Of a stretch of DNA of 46,493 nt, positions 24,656 through 31,485 are shown in pieces. The number at the start of each line of letters is the position of its first letter. Within the stretch, counting starts at the first letter, position 1. The stretch is taken from assembly GCA_050741255.1 (NCBI GenBank), contig JBOIEQ010000015.1, positions 1-46,493 of the forward strand, read 5' to 3'. Under the pieces are notes generated by a model. It searched no databases, was not told where the DNA came from, and worked only from the letters and a program-made list of their open reading frames with translations. The position numbers were made by a program, and so were the translations under genes. Source of the DNA: CAZXNF01 sp050741255 (lineage in GTDB: Bacteria; Pseudomonadota; Gammaproteobacteria; Burkholderiales; SG8-41).

Positions 24656-25255
24656 TCAACCGGCCAGCAAGTCCGAGAGCGCGGTTACCTGCCGGGCGAC
24701 ATCGGCGAGCCGCGTATTCGATGTCATGGCCTGTTTGCGCAAGGCCCGGTATGCCTCTTCCTCGGTCAGCCCGCGGCTCTTCATCAGCAGTCCCTTCGCA
24801 CGCTCGATCAGCTTGCGCTCGGCGAGCTTCTCGCCGGTCTCGTCGAGTTCGCGGCGGAGCGCCTGGAACTGCTCGAAGCGGGCGATGGCGACGTCCAGGA
24901 TCGGCTTCACGCGCGCGCCCTCCAGCCCGTCCACGATGTAGGCCGAGACGCCCGCGCGCACCGCCTCGCGGATCTTGTCGCTGTCGTCGTCCTGGGTGAA
25001 CATCACCACCGGCCGCGGCGCGCTGGAGGACAGCACCGCCAGATGCTCCAGGGTGTCGCGGTCGGGCGAATCGACGTCGATGATGATGACGTCGGGCTTC
25101 AGCCGCTCGACCTCGGCATACAGGTCGGCGGTCGCGGGTACCAGCGCAGCCACTACGTAGCCCGCCGAGCGCAGCGCGGTTTCCACCACTTCCGCCCGTT
25201 CCACGACGTCGTCCACGATGAGTACGCGCGGTTTCATCGCGGGTGGATCGATCAT
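24656..25255 (-). CDS. nasT: NasT-type response regulator with ANTAR RNA-binding domain
   Basis: 199 residues from ATG 25255, which overlaps the ybiB stop as ATGA; ATG 25237 is an alternative. A pseudo-receiver domain (~8-125) has DD at 15-16 and a central Asp in IIIDVDSPDRD. A coiled linker leads to the ANTAR domain (~140-195; RKLIERAKGLLMKSRGLTEEEAYRALRKQA). NasT binds hexaloop RNA hairpins and prevents termination in nas leaders, and the matching RNA target lies directly downstream. Its usual inhibitor, the nitrate sensor NasS, is not encoded in this window. Confidence 0.92.
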   Translation of the reverse strand: MIDPPAMKPRVLIVDDVVERAEVVETALRSAGYVVAALVPATADLYAEVERLKPDVIIIDVDSPDRDTLEHLAVLSSSAPRPVVMFTQDDDSDKIREAVRAGVSAYIVDGLEGARVKPILDVAIARFEQFQALRRELDETGEKLAERKLIERAKGLLMKSRGLTEEEAYRALRKQAMTSNTRLADVARQVTALSDLLAG

Positions 25256-26232
25256 GCGGCCAGCGCGCCGGCTTCCACGGCCACGATCGCCTTGGCCTGG
25301 TTCATGTCCTGCGCATAACCGCAGGCGAAGAGCAGGCAGGCGAGCTGGTTGATCAGCGGCAGCGGCACCGGGGTGTCGCCCGCCAGCGCACGCTTCGTCC
25401 ACTGCGCGGTGGTCGCCGCTTCCATCCCTTCCGGCAAGGTCGGCAGCGTCTTGACCGGTCCGACTTCGGCCTCGAACAGCACGTCGATCAGCCCGTCGTG
25501 GGCATGTTCGAGCTGCGGCCGCCGCTTCGGATTGGCGAAGGGCTCGCCCTCGGTGCTGCGCAGCAGGAGCGCGTTGCCGCCGGTCGCGGCGTAATACGCG
25601 CGCAGGCGGTCGAGGTACGGCGGGTGCGAGGCGCTCACCACGGAGAGGCTCTCGCCCGCGAACGGGTCGATCAGCTTCGCCACGAAGTGCGCCGAGTTGC
25701 GCACGCCGAGCCGCCCGCGCAGCGCGAGCAGGCTCGCCAGCCCCGGCGACAGCGCGGCGGTCGGCAGGTAGGCGATGCCGGTGGTCTCCAGCGCCTCCTG
25801 CGCCTGCGTGGCGGACGCGCACGGCATCACCCCCAGTTCGCGCAGGATGTACGCCGAGGCGACGCGACCGTTGCCCGAGAGTTCGCCGTGCACCAGCACC
25901 GGCACGCCGAAGCGGGCGAGCAGGAGCGCCAGCAGCGGCGTGAGGTTGGGCTGGTGGCGCGCGCCGTTGTAGCTCGGCAGCACGATCGGCCGCGGCTTGC
26001 CGGACACGGGTGTCAGCCGCGCCAGCCGCTCGTCGACCGCCGCCGTGAAGCCCAGCAGTTCGCCCAGCGACTCGCCCTTCACGCGCAGCGCGATCAGGAT
26101 CGCGCCGAGTTCAAGCTCCGGCACGCCGCCGTCGAGCATGGCGCCGTAGAGCTGCCGGGCATCGGCTTCGGACAGATCGCCGGGGTTCTCGGCGCCCCTC
26201 CCGATCTCTTTGATGAAATGAGCGAAATTCAT
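25252..26232 (-). CDS. ybiB: YbiB family DNA-binding protein (anthranilate phosphoribosyltransferase fold)
   Basis: 326 residues from ATG 26232. The N-terminus MNFAHFIKEIGRG and the helical TrpD-like first domain (ARQLYGAMLDGGVPELELGAILIALR) are followed by a glycosyltransferase-family-3-type domain with PSYNGARHQPNLTPLLALLLA. E. coli YbiB shares the fold but binds nucleic acid and is not a TrpD enzyme. It lies between nasA and nasT, overlapping nasT by 4 bp. Its role in nitrate assimilation is not known. Confidence 0.88.
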   Translation of the reverse strand: MNFAHFIKEIGRGAENPGDLSEADARQLYGAMLDGGVPELELGAILIALRVKGESLGELLGFTAAVDERLARLTPVSGKPRPIVLPSYNGARHQPNLTPLLALLLARFGVPVLVHGELSGNGRVASAYILRELGVMPCASATQAQEALETTGIAYLPTAALSPGLASLLALRGRLGVRNSAHFVAKLIDPFAGESLSVVSASHPPYLDRLRAYYAATGGNALLLRSTEGEPFANPKRRPQLEHAHDGLIDVLFEAEVGPVKTLPTLPEGMEAATTAQWTKRALAGDTPVPLPLINQLACLLFACGYAQDMNQAKAIVAVEAGALAA

Positions 26233-26321
26233 GCGCCCCCCCGCAAGCAACGCGTTGGGTCGAAGGGTGCCGACGTCAAGTTGTCCCGGCCGATCTCCTT
26301 GATGAACTGGGCGTAATTCAT
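26229..26321 (-). pseudogene. Partial duplicate of the ybiB 5' end
   Basis: A 30-residue reading frame starts at ATG 26321 inside the nasA stop (ATGA). Its first 13 residues, MNYAQFIKEIGRD, are nearly the same as those of YbiB (MNFAHFIKEIGRG), after which it diverges and stops next to the real ybiB start. The likely history is a short tandem duplication of the gene start, leaving a vestigial leader frame that may still couple nasA and ybiB translation. Confidence 0.55.
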
Positions 26322-29104
26322 GCGCTTTTCACTGCGGCCTGATCCGCATCGATCCGGTGCTGCGCGACCAGGCGCTTCAGTTCGGGCAGGCAGGAGCCGC
26401 ACGAGGTACCGCATTTCAACGCCTGTTGCAGCACGCCGAGGTCGGCACCGGCGTTGGCGTTCATCGCCATGCCCGCGACGCAGGCCGTAATCTCGCCTTC
26501 GGACACGTCATGGCAGTTGCACACGATGCGCCCGCGCGCGGGCTGCGCCTGCGGCGGCGAGGCCACCGGCGCCAGCACCCAGCGGCGCAGGGCCTCCGCG
26601 TCCGCGCCGGCGGCCATCGCCTCCTGCACCCAGGTGCGCGCGCAGGTGTCGCCGGCGAAACGCACCGCGCCGATGCGCGGGCCGTCGAAACGCGCGCGCT
26701 TGGAGATGCCGCGCGTGAAGTCCATGTAGGCGAAGCAGCGGTCCGCGTCGTCCAGTCCGAAGGCGGCATCGAGCGCGGCGAGCGTTGCCTCGTCGGCGGG
26801 CGCGGCGGCGGCAGCCTGGAATACGACGAGCGGCAGGTCGCGCCCCGCGAGCGTGAGCGTCGCGAATGGGAAACGGTCCAGGCAGGCGCGCGCGCCGCGC
26901 ACGATCGCCTCCAGCACCGCGTCGTCTTCCGGCACCGCGGCCAGCGCCACCAGCTGCCACGGCAGTTCCGCGCGCACGACCTGCACGGCAGCGGCCTTGA
27001 GCTCGGGTTGTTTGGACACCGGATCGAATGCCGGCAGCGTCAGCGCGTTGACGCCATCGCCGGAGACGAACGCGCCGCCCCAGTGCATCGGGATGAACGC
27101 CTCGCCGGGCGCCACGTCGGCGGCCGCGTGCACGCGCAATGTGAGAACGCCCCGCCGGCTTTCGACTTTCGCCAGATCACCCTCTTTCAGGCCGCGCGCG
27201 GCGAGGTCCTGCGGGTGCAGCGCGATCACGGGTTCCGGCGCGTGATTGAACAGGCGCGCCACGGTGCCGGTGCGCGACATGCCGTGCCACTGGTCGCGCA
27301 GCCGGCCTGTGTTGAGCAACAGCGGGTAGTCCGCATCGGCCGGTTCGGCCGGCGCGACGTAGTCCAGCGCCGCAAAGCGCGCGCGCCCGTCCGGCGTCGG
27401 GAAACGGCCATCGGTGTAGAGCCGCACAGCGCCGCTGGCCGCGCCCTCCGGCAGCGGCCACTGCTGCGGGCCGTTCATGGCGAGCCGGTCGTAGCTCAGT
27501 CCGGTGATGTCGAGGTCGCGCCCACGCGTGGTTTCACGATGCTCGTCGAACACCTGTTCGGGGTTCGCGTACGGAAACAGGCGCGCACCGTCGTCCGCGC
27601 GGCCCAGCGCGGTCGCGAGCCGGCGGGCGAAGTCGACCCCGATCGCCCAGTCCGCGCGCGCTTCGACCGGTCCGGCCACCGCCGCGCGCACACGCGAGAT
27701 GCGGCGCTCGGAATTGGTGACCGTGCCTTCCTTCTCCGCCCAGCTCGTCGCCGGCAGCAGGAGGTCGGCGTAGGGCGCGGTCTCGGTGTCGGCGTAGGCT
27801 TCCTGCAGCACCACGAATTCGGCGCGTTCCAGCCCGCGGCGTACCGTGGCGAGGTTGGGCAGCGAATAGGCGGGATTGGTGCAAGCGATCCACACCGCCT
27901 TCACGCTGCCATCGGCCAGCGCGTCGAACAGTTCGACCGCGGTCTTGCCCGGCGCGGCGGGCACCGAGTCCACGCCCCACAGCCGCGCGGTCTCGGCGCG
28001 GTGCTCGGGATTGGCGAGCTCGCGATGCGCGGCGCCGAGCGTGGCGAGTCCGCCCACTTCGCGCCCGCCCATTGCGTTGGGCTGCCCGGTCAGCGAGAAC
28101 GGCCCGGCGCCGGGCCGGCCGATCTGTCCCGTCGCGAGATGCAGGTTGATCAGCGCGGCGTTCTTGGCCGTGCCGTTGGCCGACTGGTTCAAGCCCTGAC
28201 AGTACAGCGACAGCGAGGCGGGTGAACGCGCGAAGAGCCGCGCTGCCCGTTCCAGCGCGCGCACCGGGATGCCGCAGGTCGCGGCCGCGGCAGCCGGCGT
28301 CCAGCCCTCCACGATGCGCACGAGGTCGGCGAAGCCGTTCGTGTGCTTCGCGATGTAGCCGCGGTCGATCAGGCTGTCCACCAGCATGACGTGCAGCATG
28401 CCGTGGAACAGTGCGACGTCGGTGCCGGTCCGGATCTGCAGGTGCAGGTCGGCCGCGGCGGCGGTGTCGGTCACGCGCGGATCGACCACGATCCATTGCT
28501 GGGCGCGGTGCTTGCGGGCATCCTCCAGCCGCCGGAACAGGACCGGGTGCGCGTAGGCAGGGTTCGCACCGGCGATGAAGACGCATTCCGCGTGGTCGAG
28601 ATCCTCGTAACAGGCGGGCGGCGCGTCGGCGCCAAGCGTTGCCTTGTAGCCGGTGACCGCGGAAGACATGCACAGCCGGGAATTGGTGTCGACGTTGTTG
28701 GTGCCGACGAGCCCCTTGGCGAGTTTGTTGAAGACGTAATAGTCCTCGGTCAGCAACTGGCCGGACAGGTAGAAGGCGACGCTGTCCGGGCCGTGCGCCT
28801 TGATGATGGCGGCGAAGCGCTCGGCCGCATGGTCCAGCGCGTCGTCCCACAGCACGCGCTCGCGCGGCTGGCCCCGTTCGCGGCGCAGTTCCGGCACCTG
28901 CGCGCGCGCGCCATGGCCTGCGGTGAGGTGCAGCGTCGCGCCCTTGGTGCACAGCCGGCCGAAGTTGGCCGGATGGTCCGAATCGCCGCGCACCGCGGTC
29001 ACCCGTCCGGCCTCCGTCGACACAATCACGCCGCAGCCCACCCCGCAGTAGCAGCAGGTGGTCTTCGTTTCAGCGACGACCGGCAGATGAATGGGGTTAC
29101 GCAC
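26318..29104 (-). CDS. nasA: Assimilatory nitrate reductase catalytic subunit
   Basis: 928 residues from GTG 29104, chosen because GGAGG lies 6 bp upstream and downstream of the sigma54 promoter; the longer upstream frame would start before transcription. An N-terminal 4Fe-4S site (Cys 17, 20, 24 and 52; CCYCGVGCG...LCTKG) leads into a bis-MGD molybdopterin oxidoreductase domain, a molybdopterin dinucleotide-binding domain (~600-720), and a C-terminal BFD [2Fe-2S] domain (Cys 862, 864, 902 and 905 region; CNCHDVSEGEITACV, CGTSCGSC). It reduces nitrate to nitrite in the cytoplasm. The BFD tail suggests electrons come from an NADH-FAD protein such as the one at 14232-15491. Confidence 0.94.
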   Translation of the reverse strand: MRNPIHLPVVAETKTTCCYCGVGCGVIVSTEAGRVTAVRGDSDHPANFGRLCTKGATLHLTAGHGARAQVPELRRERGQPRERVLWDDALDHAAERFAAIIKAHGPDSVAFYLSGQLLTEDYYVFNKLAKGLVGTNNVDTNSRLCMSSAVTGYKATLGADAPPACYEDLDHAECVFIAGANPAYAHPVLFRRLEDARKHRAQQWIVVDPRVTDTAAAADLHLQIRTGTDVALFHGMLHVMLVDSLIDRGYIAKHTNGFADLVRIVEGWTPAAAAATCGIPVRALERAARLFARSPASLSLYCQGLNQSANGTAKNAALINLHLATGQIGRPGAGPFSLTGQPNAMGGREVGGLATLGAAHRELANPEHRAETARLWGVDSVPAAPGKTAVELFDALADGSVKAVWIACTNPAYSLPNLATVRRGLERAEFVVLQEAYADTETAPYADLLLPATSWAEKEGTVTNSERRISRVRAAVAGPVEARADWAIGVDFARRLATALGRADDGARLFPYANPEQVFDEHRETTRGRDLDITGLSYDRLAMNGPQQWPLPEGAASGAVRLYTDGRFPTPDGRARFAALDYVAPAEPADADYPLLLNTGRLRDQWHGMSRTGTVARLFNHAPEPVIALHPQDLAARGLKEGDLAKVESRRGVLTLRVHAAADVAPGEAFIPMHWGGAFVSGDGVNALTLPAFDPVSKQPELKAAAVQVVRAELPWQLVALAAVPEDDAVLEAIVRGARACLDRFPFATLTLAGRDLPLVVFQAAAAAPADEATLAALDAAFGLDDADRCFAYMDFTRGISKRARFDGPRIGAVRFAGDTCARTWVQEAMAAGADAEALRRWVLAPVASPPQAQPARGRIVCNCHDVSEGEITACVAGMAMNANAGADLGVLQQALKCGTSCGSCLPELKRLVAQHRIDADQAAVKSA

Positions 29105-29129
29105 GCATGGCCTCCGTGCCCTATCCCTA

Positions 29130-29145
29130 AGCAACCGGTATGCCA
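29130..29145 (-). promoter_or_regulatory. Sigma54 (-24/-12) promoter of nasA
   Basis: On the minus strand TGGCATACCGGTTGCT has the GG/GC spacing of sigma54 promoters and almost equals the element at 24505-24520. The predicted start of transcription is near 29119, giving a ~15-base leader with the GGAGG site and no room for an ANTAR leader. Thus nasA should answer to NtrC-type control only. An ACCAAG...CTTGGT inverted repeat at 29208-29232 could be an activator site, but this is weak. Confidence 0.72.
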
Positions 29146-29362
29146 CGCAAAAAGTCTGTGCAATCAAGCCCCTGCCGTGCGTGCTGGGGTGGGGCGATGG
29201 TGCATGGACCAAGCGCCATGCCTTATCTTGGTGCGGTCATCGGCCTGTCATCTATTCGCGCTCCCCGCGCGCAACGGATCTGGCGCGTTATCGACGGGTC
29301 TTGAAGTGGGCTGCCACGATCGAATTGATTCGTCTAGAGAACTACCGAATAGCCGAACGCCC

Positions 29363-29532
29363 GTTCAACGGACACTGCTTAAAGTGCGTCGTCAGTAAGC
29401 GCATTTGCCGCGCGACGCACACCCGCGCGGGCCAGGTTTTCACTGGATGGCCACCGCGGAAGAATGCGCTAGGATTCTGACCGAGAAGGTGTTTGGGCCG
29501 AGCACGTCCTTGCTGTTCAACGGACACTTCTT
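29363..29532. repeat. Two 18-bp direct repeats in the nasA-cassette intergenic region
   Basis: GTTCAACGGACACTGCTT (29363-29380) and GTTCAACGGACACTTCTT (29515-29532) differ at one base and are 152 bp apart. The ~420-bp stretch 29146-29565 holds no convincing gene; short frames lack ribosome sites. Base composition is less GC-rich than the nas genes, pointing to acquired or decayed DNA beside the cassette. Confidence 0.55.
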
Positions 29533-29576
29533 CATGTTGTTTCGAACAACAGTCAGATAAACCAAGTTAGGCATCG

Positions 29577-29933
29577 ATGCCGAGTTCAGGAACATCAAGT
29601 CCCGCGCATTGGTTGCGCGGCGCGTGGCGGTCGGATCGTCAGCGTACGATCGCTGCGTGGGGTGAATACCCTCCGGGCTCCAAGCAATTTCAGGCGATCC
29701 TGTTGCGCGATCTGGGTCAACTCACGATCCGTTATACGAAGACGCGTACTCGTTCGGCCAACTCTGGTTGGACATCGTATCGGGTGCTGTGGGCTTCGGC
29801 CGACGTGTTGTTCGTGGTCTCTGGCCCGAAGCACTCGGAGTCGGGCCAGTTAATCTATTTCACGTCACCAATCGAATATTGGGTTCACGTCGGAAGTTAT
29901 GTGGAGTATTTTTCCAAGGTCAACGATGTCTAA
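29577..29933 (+). CDS. Hypothetical cassette-borne protein
   Basis: 118 residues, no recognised family. It is Trp/Tyr-rich with beta-like segments (QFQAILLRDLGQLTIRYTKT; YFTSPIEYWVHVGSYVEYF), no signal peptide and no transmembrane helix. The TAA stop lies inside the R'' box of the attC site, the usual cassette arrangement. Codon use is clearly less GC3-rich than that of neighbouring genes. It is probably expressed, if at all, from an upstream promoter. Confidence 0.6.
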   Translation: MPSSGTSSPAHWLRGAWRSDRQRTIAAWGEYPPGSKQFQAILLRDLGQLTIRYTKTRTRSANSGWTSYRVLWASADVLFVVSGPKHSESGQLIYFTSPIEYWVHVGSYVEYFSKVNDV

Positions 29934-30031
29934 CCTCAGCTCGAGCGGACGCGAGGAAGCGTGCGTGGCTTGCCTGTAACGGTATCGGTGAGCATGCGGT
30001 ATCGTACGCGCCGCTCAACAAGCCGTTAAAT
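29928..30031 (+). other. attC recombination site
   Basis: 104 bp from GTCTAAC (RYYYAAC, R'') to GTTAAAT (GTTRRRY, R'). The L'' GAGCGGACGCG pairs with L' CGCGCCGCTC, leaving one unpaired A in the L'' arm like the extrahelical base required in folded attC sites. The sequence TAACCTCAGCTCGAGCGGAC is typical of cassette attC left ends. R'' and R' pair only partly, so the site may be weak. Confidence 0.7.
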
Positions 30032-30110
30032 CGCCTCTTGGTTACTGCGTCAGAAATTAATGGGGCCAGGCGGACCCTTTTAATCCCTTGCTGCCCACGT
30101 GCCCCAGTAG

Positions 30111-31349
30111 CTAAGGCGCGCCCTCACGGCCGACGATGATGCCACCGAGCAGTTGACTGCGCGGATCATCGATCACCTTCTGCAGCAGCGCCCGCTGTTC
30201 GCCGGCGATCACCATGTCGCCGTTCTCCGCGATGTCCTTGATGTGGAGCACCAGCGGGTTGGCGCCCGCCCGATCGACGATTGATTTGGCTTCTCTCTCA
30301 TAAGCCCGCGCAGTTCCCCAGTCGCCATGGCCTGCGCGGAACGCGCGCGTCTGATCGGAAAACGCGATCGGGACCGCCGCGCCGCTTTCCGTCACCAGGC
30401 GGGCGTGTTGGTCCGGCGGCAGGGCGATGGTGCTGTCCAGCATCAGCACGATGCCGGTGTGCGGCTTGAAATAGCGGTCGTCGATGGCGATGTACGGAAT
30501 GCTGACCGCCGAACGGATCTGTCCTACCGCGATCAGCTCGTTGAGTTTCGCCAGCGCCATGTTGGCGAAAATCTGCGCGCCCGGTTCGGACCAGGGATGC
30601 CAGGAATCCCAGAAAAGATCCCCGGTGTAAAAGCTGCCGAATTTGCCGCCGATCCGGTACATGAATGGCAGCCCCCGGTGCAGGTCGCGGTAAAAAGCAT
30701 CGACGGAAACGATGTGCAGCGTGGGGTTTTCACGTGCTTTCTGCCGGAGGTAGGCGTTGATGTTGTCGTAGTCCTGGAGACAGCCCACGTCCTGATCGTT
30801 GCTGTCGGCCGTCAGAAACGGATCGATGCCGGAACAATCCACCGCGTAGAAGGCGTGAATGTCGCCGAGCAGCACGACCGGCCGGTAATGTTCCGTTTCG
30901 ACGAAATGGAATTCGCCCTTGGGCGAACAGTCGATCAGCGGATGCCGGCAGTCCAGCGTCAGCATGGCGATTTCCGCGTCCAGGTACTTTCTGGTCTCGG
31001 CGTCGAAGCGCCTCCTCTTTCCGCTGTGGTGCAGGTGATCGAATGCGACGATCACTTTGGGCCGCAGCTCGAAGAATGTTTTCTTCAGAAACGGGAACTT
31101 GGAACGGCTGCTGTACGTATGCAGCGAGGCGTAGCCCGAACCCTGGCTCAGGCAGAGCTGGTTGGCCGCCAGCAGCGGAAATGATTTCGCCAGCATGCCG
31201 CTGGAGGTGGAGGCGCCAACAGAGACCATCGGACCGATCGCGCGCATCTGCTCGCGGAACGCCGCGTCCTGACAGTAAGCAGGCAGCGCCTGCGCGGCGG
31301 CGCCTGTCATGCCGGCACACAAAGTCAGAACGATGAATAAAAGCTTCAT
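30111..31349 (-). CDS. Exported SGNH/GDSL-hydrolase-like protein
   Basis: 412 residues with a signal peptide (~1-19, ending GAAAQA). Near the mature N-terminus VSVGASTSSGMLAK occupies the place of the SGNH Gly-Asp-Ser block but reads Gly-Ala-Ser. A C-terminal DLFWDSWHPWSEPGAQIFANMAL fits the Asp-x-x-His-Pro block V. This suggests a periplasmic esterase or acetyl-modifying protein with an altered nucleophile block. Six or more Cys residues in the mature part could form disulfides. It is separated by 136 bp from the UGSC gene upstream and may not belong to that unit. Family call tentative. Confidence 0.68.
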   Translation of the reverse strand: MKLLFIVLTLCAGMTGAAAQALPAYCQDAAFREQMRAIGPMVSVGASTSSGMLAKSFPLLAANQLCLSQGSGYASLHTYSSRSKFPFLKKTFFELRPKVIVAFDHLHHSGKRRRFDAETRKYLDAEIAMLTLDCRHPLIDCSPKGEFHFVETEHYRPVVLLGDIHAFYAVDCSGIDPFLTADSNDQDVGCLQDYDNINAYLRQKARENPTLHIVSVDAFYRDLHRGLPFMYRIGGKFGSFYTGDLFWDSWHPWSEPGAQIFANMALAKLNELIAVGQIRSAVSIPYIAIDDRYFKPHTGIVLMLDSTIALPPDQHARLVTESGAAVPIAFSDQTRAFRAGHGDWGTARAYEREAKSIVDRAGANPLVLHIKDIAENGDMVIAGEQRALLQKVIDDPRSQLLGGIIVGREGAP

Positions 31350-31485
31350 GACCGCAGGCGCGTGGGCCGATTCCCGTCGCGCAGAATACGGAAAATCGCC
31401 TTAAAGAGAAAGCAGATCACACAGTACAGGAAGAATAATCCCCCTATCTACTTCGGTACCTTGAGTTTTTGAGTGACGAACAACG

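Larger units (their letters stand above)
29566..30031 (+). mobile_element. Solitary integron-type gene cassette
   Basis: The unit begins at a GTTAGGC core (29566-29572) and ends with the GTTAAAT core of an attC site (30025-30031). It contains one small gene starting 5 bp after the first core, without a ribosome site, as is typical of cassettes. The bases before the first core (CAGTCAGATAAACCAA) recall the attI1 end. No integrase gene lies in the window, so this would be a lone cassette outside an intact integron. Base composition is lower in GC than both flanks. Confidence 0.65.

Noticed and set aside
29208..29232. ACCAAG...CTTGGT inverted repeat as an NtrC site for nasA
   Set aside because: Arms and spacing do not match GCAC-N7-GTGC; kept only as a weak note.
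29091..29480. 129-residue plus-strand frame between nasA and the cassette
   Set aside because: It starts within nasA on the opposite strand, lacks a ribosome site and has no recognisable features; judged noncoding.
29768..30139. 123-residue plus-strand frame through the attC site
   Set aside because: It overlaps the cassette gene in another frame and runs through the folded attC structure; no family signal.
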